Below, piece after piece: positions 1 through 7,592 of a DNA stretch of 64,000 nucleotides. Each line of letters opens with the position of its first letter. Position 1 is the stretch's first letter. Both the position numbers and the translations under genes were made by a program. The stretch is from Chthoniobacteraceae bacterium (GTDB lineage Bacteria; Verrucomicrobiota; Verrucomicrobiia; Chthoniobacterales; Chthoniobacteraceae), in the NCBI GenBank assembly GCA_947479475.1, contig CANJZW010000004.1, positions 1 to 64,000 of the forward strand, read 5' to 3'. The notes beneath the pieces were generated by a model. The model searched no databases and was not told the origin of the DNA. It saw only the letters and a list, made by a program, of their open reading frames with translations.

Positions 1-1388
1 GATTCCTTCTTTTGCGCCTCGATGGTTTCCTGGAAACGCTTCTGCATCTCCCCGGAGATCACGAGGTCTGCGGCGAGCTGGTCGTAGAGAAAATCGCCTG
101 GAATGACCGTGCCAATAGGCTTGTCCGCGACGCTCCTGCACGCTTCGTGAGTGACTCGCAACTGGGTGCGCATCTGTGAGGCGGTGCCGCTTGGATCGGT
201 ACTGCGAAGGACTTGCTCCCAAAAACGACGGCGCACCGGCAGAAGCGGATAATCGGGAACGTAGGCGGTGTGATCATCGCCGCGGGTGGCGATACGCGTG
301 GTTTTGAGCTGTCGTGTGATTTCGCCGGAATGCTGGGTTAGAAAGGTGTCTAGCCCGGCGCTCTTGTCTGGTGCCTTTTGGAGCACGACGGTGCGGACGA
401 CTTTTTCAACATCGTTGTCCTTGAGATGAACTTTGATGACAAAGCGGCCCATGATCTTTTGCAGGGCCGGCGTGTCGCTGAGGGCGCTCTGACCGGTGGC
501 GACGAGGAGCAGCTTGCCGTCGAATGATTTTTGGATCATTTCAGCGACTTCCTGAATGTCGTTGGCGATCTTTGCGTCGTCGTTGATGAACTGCTGCACT
601 TCGTCCAGGACAAGGACGGTGAGCGGGAACTGACCATTGCGGGCGAGTGCACGCTTGATATTGAGGGACATGTCCTGAATGGAGATTTCCTCGTTCCTTG
701 CTGGGTACTGTTCTCGCAGGGCCTTGGCCACGGCGTCTACAGAATGGAGATGCGGGTAGACATTCAGGTACGCCTCGTGAAGCGTCTTGGAAACATACAG
801 CTTGTCGAGTTCTCCCCCGGGACCGTCCAAATGTTTGCCGGCGGCAACCAGGCTGGATTTAACTGCATCCAGTTTTCCATCTTCCCGAAGGTCCATTAGG
901 AACCGTGCGTGCGTGAGTTTTTCGGGAAGCCCGACCGATTTGAAGACGATGCCCAACACCCGTAGGCGCACATCGCCCGCGCCCGCTTTGAGGGTGCCTC
1001 CTGCGCTGTGCAATCCACCAAACTGGACGCCGCGAGTGCTGAGTTCGGTGAAAAGGTCCCTCACATCCTGTGGCAGGGAGCACAACTGACGGGAGGAAAC
1101 GCCGTTGGGCAACTTGTGATCAATGAACAGGAAGCGAAGAACCTTAACGAGATGGGATTTGCCACTGCCGTAGAAGCCGCTGACCCAGGCGCCCGTCTGT
1201 TCCTTGCCGATGCGGTCCAGAAAGCCCTGGAGGATTTTGGCGAGGCCCCGTTGGTATTCGCCATCGCAGACAAAGGTGGAGAGTTCGTATTCGAGCGTCG
1301 CAGCGTCGTCGTTGTTGTTGCTCGAAACGCCCTCGTTTCGGAGGGTGACACTCAAGGGGTCCTTGAGAAAAAGCTCGCGGTTTTTCAT
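1..1388 (-). CDS. brxC: BREX ATPase BrxC, N-terminal part (runs off left edge)
   Basis: The visible 462 codons encode the N-terminal part of the large BREX P-loop ATPase; the family is usually about 1,100-1,250 residues, so the rest lies left of the window. The protein opens with the family-typical 'LFLKDP' and 'ELSTFVCDGEY' stretches. A Walker A motif GFYGSGKS lies at about residues 71-78 and a Walker B LTVLVLDE at about 256-263. The ATG overlaps the brxB stop codon as ATGA, so translation is probably coupled. In known BREX systems this ATPase acts with the PglX methyltransferase and PglZ to block phage replication while the host is marked by methylation; those genes should lie further left. 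No frameshift is seen in the visible part. Confidence 0.92.
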   Translation of the reverse strand, partial: MKNRELFLKDPLSVTLRNEGVSSNNNDDAATLEYELSTFVCDGEYQRGLAKILQGFLDRIGKEQTGAWVSGFYGSGKSHLVKVLRFLFIDHKLPNGVSSRQLCSLPQDVRDLFTELSTRGVQFGGLHSAGGTLKAGAGDVRLRVLGIVFKSVGLPEKLTHARFLMDLREDGKLDAVKSSLVAAGKHLDGPGGELDKLYVSKTLHEAYLNVYPHLHSVDAVAKALREQYPARNEEISIQDMSLNIKRALARNGQFPLTVLVLDEVQQFINDDAKIANDIQEVAEMIQKSFDGKLLLVATGQSALSDTPALQKIMGRFVIKVHLKDNDVEKVVRTVVLQKAPDKSAGLDTFLTQHSGEITRQLKTTRIATRGDDHTAYVPDYPLLPVRRRFWEQVLRSTDPSGTASQMRTQLRVTHEACRSVADKPIGTVIPGDFLYDQLAADLVISGEMQKRFQETIEAQKKE

Positions 1389-1951
1389 GGGTGGGAATCA
1401 GCCAAAATGGGGACGGCAAGGTAATCCCAGCCGTCGCGCACGCCCAGGAAGCGGTAGGTGTTACCCTCGCGTTCACCGGGGAAAAAGACGGTCAGGATGC
1501 CTGGGAAATTTCGGTCGAGTCCTTCGATGACCTCGGAAACGTGGAGGAAATCGTACAACTCCATCAAGCCGGTGAGCGCGAACACGGTCCGTTCGCGTTC
1601 CGACTCGGGAACGCTCAAGAGCTGCGCTGTGATGTGGTTTGCCAGAAAATCGCGAAATCCCGGATTGGCGGCGTCTTCGGAAAGCTCGACATCGCGGAGA
1701 TACTGCGAGCGTTCCTCTTCGTCAAAAGAGTCCATCCACTGGGCGAATGCGTTCTCCAGGGAGATCCTGCACCAGCGGAGATTCGCCGAGCGGGCGCAGT
1801 TCTCGAAATCATGGAGCCGCAGCTGGAGGCGTCGCTCCTGGTCGGGGGGATAGACGACAAACCACACCCTTTGGCTGAAAGGAAGGCCGGAGGAAAACGG
1901 TAGTGAAATGTGCCGCTTGTAGCTGGCAATGAGATCGTCAAGCAGTGCCAT
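1385..1951 (-). CDS. brxB: BREX protein BrxB (DUF1788)
   Basis: A 188-residue protein with the hallmark DUF1788 C-terminal end: FFPGE, then about ten residues later RDGWDYLAVPI. The reading frame is open further upstream, but the ATG at 1951 gives the expected family length and start (MALLDDLIASY). It overlaps the end of the preceding gene by 14 bases and shares ATGA with brxC downstream, so the three genes form one translationally coupled unit. BrxB is an essential BREX component whose molecular role is not well defined. No strong Shine-Dalgarno is visible, which fits coupling to the upstream gene. Confidence 0.88.
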   Translation of the reverse strand: MALLDDLIASYKRHISLPFSSGLPFSQRVWFVVYPPDQERRLQLRLHDFENCARSANLRWCRISLENAFAQWMDSFDEEERSQYLRDVELSEDAANPGFRDFLANHITAQLLSVPESERERTVFALTGLMELYDFLHVSEVIEGLDRNFPGILTVFFPGEREGNTYRFLGVRDGWDYLAVPILADSHP

Positions 1952-2660
1952 GGAGGGAGGAAAGTTCGGACTCGTTGAGGAGCGGAGAGAAATCAATTTC
2001 CGTGACACCGCCCGCGTGCCGGAGCCGGAGGAAACCGTGCTTGGAAGCCTCCTTGAGGTGTTCGATCGCCTGAGGAGGGGAAACCGCCACCAGCCTGGCA
2101 AAGACGGACTGCAGCAAAAAATCGCCGCGCAATCCCGTGAGATAACCCGCAAACAGGGCGTAGGTGGTTGCCAGGAAGGACGGGTTTGGAAAGGTGCGTG
2201 TCTTGGTCGAACGTCCTTGGAGGTGGCCGGAGACGGTCCAGCTGGTGTTCACATTCTGGGCCAGAGACTGCTTCATGGCCGGGCTGAAGCGGTCTGGAAA
2301 CAGGGATTCCAGGTGCTCTTCCATCAGGCGCCTGGGAATAACGGTTCCTGGAGAGGTCTGTTCAAGCAGGCTGAAACTGGCCCTGAGCTGAGGATCGCGG
2401 CAGAAAACGCAGACCAGGGCCAGCAGAGGGGTGGCTTCGGGATTAATTGCTGCAAACCGCAATAGAACGCGAAAGAGAGCCTGCGATGCATCCATGCCAT
2501 ACAGTTCGAGCATATGGCGGTAGCTTTTTTGCCGGCTGGTGAACGTGGGTTTGCCCAGGAGGTTTTCTTCCTCAATGAGGCGGCGGAAGTCGGCCGTGTT
2601 GTTAGAACGATTCGCCTGGAGAAGCAACAGCAACTCGGACAGCATCATGGAACGAGCCAT
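1938..2660 (-). CDS. BREX-associated protein in the BrxA position
   Basis: This 240-residue protein is the first gene of the visible BREX operon and occupies the place where brxA (DUF1819) normally sits, directly before brxB. It is rich in helices and contains the stretches 'TSRQKSYRHMLELYGMD' and 'QNVNTSWTVSGHLQGR', which resemble helical proteins found before DUF1788 genes. I am not certain it belongs to DUF1819 itself. The start is uncertain: ATG at 2660 is chosen, but the frame stays open to a TTG at 2771, which would add 37 residues. Its 14-base overlap with brxB supports a shared function. Confidence 0.65.
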   Translation of the reverse strand: MARSMMLSELLLLLQANRSNNTADFRRLIEEENLLGKPTFTSRQKSYRHMLELYGMDASQALFRVLLRFAAINPEATPLLALVCVFCRDPQLRASFSLLEQTSPGTVIPRRLMEEHLESLFPDRFSPAMKQSLAQNVNTSWTVSGHLQGRSTKTRTFPNPSFLATTYALFAGYLTGLRGDFLLQSVFARLVAVSPPQAIEHLKEASKHGFLRLRHAGGVTEIDFSPLLNESELSSLHGTA

Positions 2661-2874
2661 GTGCCCGCCGGTTTTATTGGAGCTAAAACCGAAAGGCTGC
2701 AACTGAGATGGCACTAAAAGATTGAAACTCACTGAGATTGGGGTGCGTAGGCAGTTTTTGTATTTAGCCAATCATCTTGCCCAAGGCGACAATCGAATGG
2801 CGGTCAGTTAATCTAAATGGTGTGGCTCATTAATCGACGCTCTCCAAGGACCGTCTTCATGCCGGGCGTGAAAA

Positions 2875-3060
2875 CTAGGGATCCTTTCCATTGATGAACC
2901 ACGTCGCAGTCTTGCCCCTGAGTCCACTTCCGAACAACACCATCCGCTTGGCCCGTTTACGTTGTTCCAGGATTCCGCTTTGAGCCAGTCCCATTAGGTC
3001 CGTCCGAGCTGTCTGGTAAGCCCCAGGTCCGTGTGTGCCGGCACAAGCTCTTCATACTGG
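2875..3060 (-). pseudogene. Decayed fragment, possibly C-terminal end of a Fic-type protein
   Basis: Read on the minus strand, one frame ends at a TAG (2875-2877) after about 45 residues containing 'AYQTARTDLMGLAQSGILEQ', followed by a basic stretch. This resembles the winged-helix end of Fic-family proteins, where a Y-x-TAR-x-DL-x-xL pattern recurs. Upstream this frame meets a stop almost at once, and other frames are broken too, so no intact gene is possible. The assignment rests on one short motif only. It could be debris from an earlier defence-gene cargo beside BREX. Confidence 0.35.
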
Positions 3061-3193
3061 AAATAATGCCCGTAGTAACCAGGGCACGTAGAAGCGTGAG
3101 GACGTCTGACATCAGGCCACCGCCAACTGACTTGGCGACCAGGTCCGGTAGGCGGTGTGGAATTTGAGGGAAACGCTCGTCCGAGACAATTTA

Positions 3194-3237
3194 TTACTAA
3201 AAGCGGACTAATTAGTAAAATTTTAGTAGTTTACTAA
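3194..3237. repeat. Cluster of TTACTAA/TTAGTAA half-sites
   Basis: TTACTAA occurs at 3194-3200 and 3231-3237, TTAGTAA at 3212-3218 and the variant TTAGTAG at 3223-3229. The arms TTAGTAAA (3212-3219) and TTTACTAA (3230-3237) form a perfect 8-bp inverted repeat. The position in the divergent intergenic region suggests an operator, or a recombinase/excisionase binding site; this is inferred from position and symmetry only. Confidence 0.5.
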
Positions 3238-3351
3238 CCTCAAGGCAGCTCAAGCCCAGTAATCTGCAAAAGTCAGTCACTTGCGAAAGAAACCAGAGAT
3301 AATTGTTAAGTCATTGTCTCGGTTGGATCTACTGAATTTCCAATAATTACG

Positions 3352-3387
3352 AGACCATTAAATGCCACTCTATGGGTATAATGGTCT
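3352..3387 (+). promoter_or_regulatory. Promoter with flanking 9-bp inverted repeat
   Basis: A consensus -10 box TATAAT lies at 3377-3382, about 55 bases before the ATG at 3437. AGACCATTA (3352-3360) and TAATGGTCT (3379-3387) are perfect 9-bp inverted arms with an 18-base spacer. The right arm overlaps the -10 box and the left arm sits where the -35 should be, which itself is poor. This is the geometry of a repressor operator controlling the gene at 3437. Confidence 0.5.
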
Positions 3388-3436
3388 ACCAGAGTAAATT
3401 GAGTGCACTTTCGCCGCGCAAATTTCCAAACAGATT

Positions 3437-3907
3437 ATGCCACGCCTCAAGAACCGTCTCCACGAACGCTTTGCCTGGCTGATTGCCGAGGGCATGGACC
3501 GCAAAGCTGCTTATGCAAAAATCTGCCCCTTGGTGACTGACCCTGCGACCCTGGGCTGCAAGCTGTACCGGCGCCCTGAGGTGAGGTCTCGGATCGCAGA
3601 GATCCAGGCACAGGTCCAAAGTCGCGCCCTGATGGCCATTGACGAGAAACGGGACCTGCTGCGTCAAATGATTGAGGGAACGGTGCCTACCAAAGTCTCC
3701 AGGCGCAAGGATGGAAGTATGGATGTTGTCTACGATCGGCTGGGGGCGTTGATTGCTGATGCGAAGATGGCCGGTGAATTTGACGGTACGAGCGAGAGAG
3801 ACGGGGCACCGGAGCTGAGTATGACGTTTGCGATGTACCACCGGAACCATCCGAATCCCCCCAGGGAGTGGTTGGACCCGTCGGGCGATGTACGAGACCG
3901 GGTTTAG
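3437..3907 (+). CDS. Terminase-small-subunit-like HTH protein (orphan)
   Basis: 156 residues, ATG start. The N-terminal third has the character of phage terminase small subunits: 'LHERFAWLIAEGMDRKAAY' followed by a segment on chain position ('RRPEVRSRIAEIQAQVQ'), as in the HTH region that binds DNA at pac/cos sites. The middle is charged and helical; the C-terminus is Pro-rich. No large terminase, portal or capsid gene is nearby, so it is either a stranded prophage gene or a DNA-binding protein of this fold used as a regulator. It has its own promoter-like box within an inverted repeat and is divergent from BREX. It lies between BREX and ssrA, a typical island edge. Confidence 0.55.
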   Translation: MPRLKNRLHERFAWLIAEGMDRKAAYAKICPLVTDPATLGCKLYRRPEVRSRIAEIQAQVQSRALMAIDEKRDLLRQMIEGTVPTKVSRRKDGSMDVVYDRLGALIADAKMAGEFDGTSERDGAPELSMTFAMYHRNHPNPPREWLDPSGDVRDRV

Positions 3908-4123
3908 AGAGCCGCTATCCTCGGCGGCAGCAGCGCAACGGAAACCCAGGGAGCTGGAGCGGAGGACGTTTTTCAGGGTTTCTGTTTCTGCAACAAGCCC
4001 GAAAGACATGTCCGCTAGGGAACTTTTTCAACACACGCAAACAAGGGCGAACTTGTACAGCAACAAGGTTACTAGCAAGGTTACTTTTTCACCCAGAAAT
4101 CTGTAAATTGTTCATTTACAAAA

Positions 4124-4485
4124 TGGTGGAGGCGAGGGGAGTTGAACCCCTGTCCTGAAGGCCTTCGTCACAAACTTCTACATGCTTAGCCTCGCTTTTA
4201 ATTTAAGAGAGAAGCCGCCAGCGGGCGGGCAGCTTTTCCCCGGTCGTCCACGGTCGATCTCACCCCCGGAAGCGGTCGCTCCCCCCAAGGGCCAGCCTGC
4301 TGTCGTCGTCTCCATGCCTAGCAGGCGTTGGCTTGGAAACGATGCCGCTTAATTAAGCAGCAAGAGCTAGATCTTCGTAATCGTTAGCGTTTATTTTGTT
4401 TGCCCAGAGATTTTAACGAGGCCAACCAGGCTTCCTCGGCATGCGATCGGTGTCTCCAACTTTCAGTCGAAACCAGTACGCCCCC
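4124..4485 (-). ncRNA. ssrA: tmRNA (transfer-messenger RNA)
   Basis: A one-piece tmRNA of 362 nt, read on the minus strand. The 5' end GGGGGCG (4485-4479) pairs over 7 bp with CGCCTCC near the 3' end, and CCA is encoded at 4126-4124. The T-arm GGGGTTCAACTCCCC and the 5' start 'GTACTGGTTTCGACT' are typical. The tag reading frame runs from GCT at 4388 to TAA ending at 4353 and encodes ANDYEDLALAA. With the alanine carried by the tmRNA itself, this makes a normal LALAA-ending degradation tag. It rescues stalled ribosomes with SmpB. The 3' end faces the BREX side and is a classical island insertion point. Confidence 0.96.
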
Positions 4486-4530
4486 ATTTTTTGATGGCTG
4501 CCCCTGCAACCCCAATTACTGAGTGACTTC

Positions 4531-4558
4531 AGTATAGCATGAGAATCCCGGCGAGCAA
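4531..4558 (-). promoter_or_regulatory. Probable ssrA promoter
   Basis: On the minus strand, TTGCTC (4558-4553) and TATACT (4536-4531) are separated by 16 bases. The -10 box lies about 45 bases before the mature tmRNA 5' end, which allows for a precursor trimmed by RNase P. It sits just after the stop of the gene at 4572-5588. Confidence 0.45.
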
Positions 4559-4571
4559 GGGACGGGAGGGT

Positions 4572-5588
4572 TTATTTTTGGGCAGGAGATGGGACGGTCG
4601 CCGCCTTGGGCTGCGGCGGCGCCTTGGGATCCAAGTTCGCCATCAGATCCGCTTCGCTCAACTTGGAGCTCACACCCGCCGTCGGAACCTCCGCGTTGGC
4701 AGTCCACAAGATTGCGTTGAGAACCAGCTTGCGCTGTTCGTCGTTTCCCCAGCCCTTGTGGAAATGGCCGCCAGTGAATCCAAAGCCCCGGCCACCGTCC
4801 TCGCGATCCACCGCCCACGCCACGTGCTGGGCCTTTTTCTCCTCCAGCACCGCCCGCTTTTGATCTGGGTTGCCCCCATGGGAGCTTTCGCCTCGGGTGG
4901 TCGTGGATTCGGGGGGCAGGTCGGTGAGAATGGGGGTCACCCGCTGCATGCCCGGGCGGAAGCGCATGTGGTAGTACCATTCGTCGTTCGTGCTGAATGG
5001 ATTTACCCCGTTGCTGATGGGGTGTTTGGGCAGCTCCTTGAAGTTTGCGTCCCAATGGGGGTTCACCGACCAAAATTGTTCAAAATAGCCGCCCAACCAC
5101 TGAAGGAACTCCGGGGAACCGGCGCCGTTGGAGCTTCTGTCTGGAGGAGGCGTTTGTTTGAGAGGCTTGCCGTCCGCGCCAATCTCGGGTTCTGGCCAGC
5201 CGACTTTGTTGAAAGCGGGTTCGACGGCGTAGTGCAGGCATACGAAGCCGCAGCCGCGCTGCATTTGGGCAGCCAACTCTGCGAGGTGGGGAAGGGCAGG
5301 GTGTCCTGTGCCACCGTCGGAATAAATGACGATGGAGTCGGCTTTTTTGAGGACGGCCTCTTCGGGCCATTGGCCGTTGAGGACAAACTGGACATCGACT
5401 TTATCCGCGGCGTTTTCCTTCAGACATTTGGCGAGAAGCTGGACTCCAGCATTGTGTTCGTGTTGGCCCGGTCCGTGGCTGGGTTTTCCAGCAATCAGGA
5501 GGACCTGACGTTTGGCGTCGGCGGCGTGGGCGAAGGTGCCAAAGAGCGAGAGCGCGAGGGTAGCGCAGAGTGTGTGAGATTTGAGCAT
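4572..5588 (-). CDS. Secreted ThuA-domain protein
   Basis: 338 residues with an N-terminal signal peptide ending around 'FAHAADA'. A single ThuA-like (class I glutamine amidotransferase-like fold) domain fills most of the length: 'LLIAGKPSHGPGQHEHNAG' near the start and 'GRGFGFTGGHFHKGW' near residue 280 are hallmark segments of the PVC ThuA family. The C-terminus is a Pro/Ala-rich tail. ThuA proteins act in pathways that oxidise disaccharides to 3-keto sugars. It lies next to DUF1080, sugar-epimerase and Gfo/Idh genes on the same strand, and a good terminator separates it from the DUF1080 gene. The N-terminal half is homologous in layout to the front of the 1351-residue protein at 24363-28418. 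Confidence 0.85.
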   Translation of the reverse strand: MLKSHTLCATLALSLFGTFAHAADAKRQVLLIAGKPSHGPGQHEHNAGVQLLAKCLKENAADKVDVQFVLNGQWPEEAVLKKADSIVIYSDGGTGHPALPHLAELAAQMQRGCGFVCLHYAVEPAFNKVGWPEPEIGADGKPLKQTPPPDRSSNGAGSPEFLQWLGGYFEQFWSVNPHWDANFKELPKHPISNGVNPFSTNDEWYYHMRFRPGMQRVTPILTDLPPESTTTRGESSHGGNPDQKRAVLEEKKAQHVAWAVDREDGGRGFGFTGGHFHKGWGNDEQRKLVLNAILWTANAEVPTAGVSSKLSEADLMANLDPKAPPQPKAATVPSPAQK

Positions 5589-5614
5589 GGGTAGAGGGAG
5601 GTGGAAGGGGGGGT

Positions 5615-5653
5615 AAAAACGAGGGCCACAAAAAGCGATGCTTCCGTGGCCCT
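5615..5653 (-). terminator. Rho-independent terminator after DUF1080 gene
   Basis: Read leftwards, an 8-bp perfect stem AGGGCCAC/GTGGCCCT (5653-5646 with 5629-5622) is followed after two bases by five T (5619-5615). It lies 27 bases beyond the stop of the gene at 5680-6402. Confidence 0.75.
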
Positions 5654-5679
5654 GGTTAGATCATGTCGCAGTGCTGCGG

Positions 5680-6402
5680 CTACTTGTCCGTTTTGAGGAT
5701 GATGTCTTTAAACTCGACCACCATGGGGGCGCCCGCGTGCATCTGGAGGGCGATTAGGCCGTCCTTCGCGCCGCGGGGGTCTTCATCGGTGACATCGATG
5801 GTTTTTTTGCCGTTGATGAAGTGTTGGAGGTGGTTGCCCTTGGCGATGACCACGTAGTCATTCCAATCCGCGATGTGGATGGCATCCTGAATTTCCTTTG
5901 AGACTCCGACGGATCCTGTGACGTCCTTTTGGATTTTCTTTGGGTCCTCAGGGTCGGGTTTCACGACGACCTGCTGTCCGCGCTGGGCGAGAATACCGCG
6001 GCCTTTTTCTTCGTAGAGAATGCCGCTGTAAGTTTGCCCAGACTCAAAATCGGCTTGGTAACCCGAAACGATCGGGCCGTCCGCACCAGTGCTTTCGAGC
6101 TTGCTGCGGTATTGAATGCCGGAATTGCCCCAATCGGAGGTAATCCGGAATTTGGCGTGCAGTTCAAAATCCCCAGGCATTCCGTCCTTCCAAACGAGGA
6201 AGGTGTTGTGGCGCAGGGTGCTTTTTTTGGGGTTGTCCGTGGAGGGCTGGGTTTCACCGTGGATGACGCCGTACTTGACGGACCAGAGTGAGGTGTTCCC
6301 GTCCCAGCCGGTGAGGTCTTTTCCATTGAAAAGAGGTTGTTCTCCGGCGAAGGCGGAACCGGCTAGGGCCGCGAGGGCGAGTAGGCAGAGGCGTTTATTC
6401 AT
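5680..6402 (-). CDS. Secreted DUF1080 (3-keto-disaccharide hydrolase-type) protein
   Basis: 240 residues; signal peptide MNKRLCLLALAALAGSAFA. The mature part begins with the DUF1080 signature 'LFNGKDLTGWDG' and continues as a concanavalin-like beta sandwich with 'GDFELHAKFRI', 'WGNSGIQYRS' and a C-terminal 'VVEFKDIILK'. The family is annotated as acting on 3-keto-glycosides, and some members cleave glycosidic bonds after oxidation at C3. The gene sits 21 bases after the TIM-barrel gene on the same strand, so it is probably co-transcribed with it. Function is inferred from family and from the Gfo/Idh oxidoreductase and sugar epimerase nearby. Confidence 0.85.
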   Translation of the reverse strand: MNKRLCLLALAALAGSAFAGEQPLFNGKDLTGWDGNTSLWSVKYGVIHGETQPSTDNPKKSTLRHNTFLVWKDGMPGDFELHAKFRITSDWGNSGIQYRSKLESTGADGPIVSGYQADFESGQTYSGILYEEKGRGILAQRGQQVVVKPDPEDPKKIQKDVTGSVGVSKEIQDAIHIADWNDYVVIAKGNHLQHFINGKKTIDVTDEDPRGAKDGLIALQMHAGAPMVVEFKDIILKTDK

Positions 6403-6423
6403 AGGACGGCGTGTCTGCCGGGA

Positions 6424-7422
6424 CTACTTGCGGCGGACGGCTTTCTTAGCCGGCTTGGAGATTTCGAGTGATTTTGCGGCTTTTTGGGCGGGGGCTTTTG
6501 CGGCTTTTGCTGCGGGCTTGTGCAAGAGCTTGAGGGCGGGCACCGGGGTGGACTTGGCCTTGGGCTTGCGACTGGAGGTGCGGAACAAGCGACGCATGTT
6601 GGCGAGGCCCTTCACTGCGATGTCGTCTCGTTTGGGCTCCATTTTGCGCCAGATCGCAGCGGCTGCGGCGATGACTTTCACGTCTTGGGTGAAGGATTCG
6701 ATGACGACGTCCTGATCATACCCGATTTCCTGCAGGGCCTTGACAATCGGTCCCCAGTTTAGGGAGTCATTGCCTGGGGTGCCGCGGTCAGTACCGCAGG
6801 CGTGGAAATGGCCAAGGTGTTTGCCCGCTTTGAGGATGGCTGCGGCTTGGTTTTTTTCCTCAATGTTCATGTGGAACGTATCTAGGTGGAGTTTCACATT
6901 TTTCGCGCCGACGGCCTTAATGAGTTTTAGGCCTTGGTCGCAGGTATTCAGGAAGTCGGTTTCAAAGCGGTTGAGCGGTTCAACCACTAGTTCGATGCCC
7001 TTTGCCGCGGCATGTTTTGCGAGAGCCTTGAGATTTTTGACGACGGCGGCGAATTCCTTTTTTTGGTCTACGGGAGACACGGGGCCCCGTTTGCCAACCA
7101 CGGAGTAGAGAGGACCGATGATGCGGGGGCAGCCCATTGCCGCGGCCTGGTCGATCAACGCGCGAATGTATTGGAGACCGGTTTTCTGTTCTGCTGCAGT
7201 GCCTCTCAAATCGCGACCTGGGCCCATGCAGGCGCAGACCGAACCGATGGCAATGCCTGCGGATTCTGCGGCTGCCTTAAGAACTTCGGGATTAACGTGT
7301 TCGGGAGCTTCGACAGGGATTTCAACGGTATCGAAGCCCCAGGCCTTGAATTTTTTAAAGAGTTTGACGCTTTCCGTTTTGAAGGGGGAAACGAACAGGA
7401 AGGAATTGATGCCAAAACGCAT
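6424..7422 (-). CDS. TIM-barrel sugar 3-epimerase-like protein with basic tail
   Basis: 332 residues of the xylose-isomerase-like TIM-barrel family, closest in pattern to D-tagatose/D-psicose 3-epimerases. The metal/catalytic set of that family can be placed at Glu148 (VVEPLN), Asp181 (LHLDTFH), His207 (GHFHACG) and Glu242 (VVIESF). The spacing is the same as in the characterised epimerase, offset by four residues. It should interconvert keto sugars or act on a 3-keto product. Odd feature: from about residue 281 the chain becomes a Lys/Ala/Pro-rich tail like histone H1, which the family does not have. There is no signal peptide, so it is cytoplasmic. It is 21 bases upstream of the DUF1080 gene and shares its strand. 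Confidence 0.85.
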   Translation of the reverse strand: MRFGINSFLFVSPFKTESVKLFKKFKAWGFDTVEIPVEAPEHVNPEVLKAAAESAGIAIGSVCACMGPGRDLRGTAAEQKTGLQYIRALIDQAAAMGCPRIIGPLYSVVGKRGPVSPVDQKKEFAAVVKNLKALAKHAAAKGIELVVEPLNRFETDFLNTCDQGLKLIKAVGAKNVKLHLDTFHMNIEEKNQAAAILKAGKHLGHFHACGTDRGTPGNDSLNWGPIVKALQEIGYDQDVVIESFTQDVKVIAAAAAIWRKMEPKRDDIAVKGLANMRRLFRTSSRKPKAKSTPVPALKLLHKPAAKAAKAPAQKAAKSLEISKPAKKAVRRK

Positions 7423-7592
7423 TTTAGAAATAAGTAGGTAGGTTGTGAGTCTGGGTGGGCGCCGTGATTTGGACGTGAAGTCTGATGTAGGCGTTTTCTT
7501 TTGGGTGCAGACGATCCAAGGGTCAAGCCTGCTGGTGGCCCAGTTGCTTAGTCCAAAGAACGAATGTGAGGCGGATCGAACCCGCGGAGTCT

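Larger units (their letters stand above)
2772..3436. other. Intergenic region between the BREX operon and a divergent gene
   Basis: 665 bases with no intact gene. The left half (about 2875-3110) contains decayed coding sequence read on the minus strand. The right half (about 3180-3400) is clearly more AT-rich than the surroundings. It carries repeated TTACTAA/TTAGTAA half-sites, a 9-bp perfect inverted repeat and a TATAAT box. It must hold the promoter of the leftward BREX operon and that of the rightward gene at 3437. Confidence 0.7.

Noticed and set aside
2661-2771. TTG start extending the first BREX gene by 37 residues
   Set aside because: Possible, but it lies in less protein-like sequence and has no ribosome-binding site; the ATG at 2660 is preferred.
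3868-4158. Plus-strand open frame ending in '...VEARGVEPLS'
   Set aside because: Its end runs into the antisense of the tmRNA T-arm; this is the well-known false protein made from tRNA/tmRNA ends.
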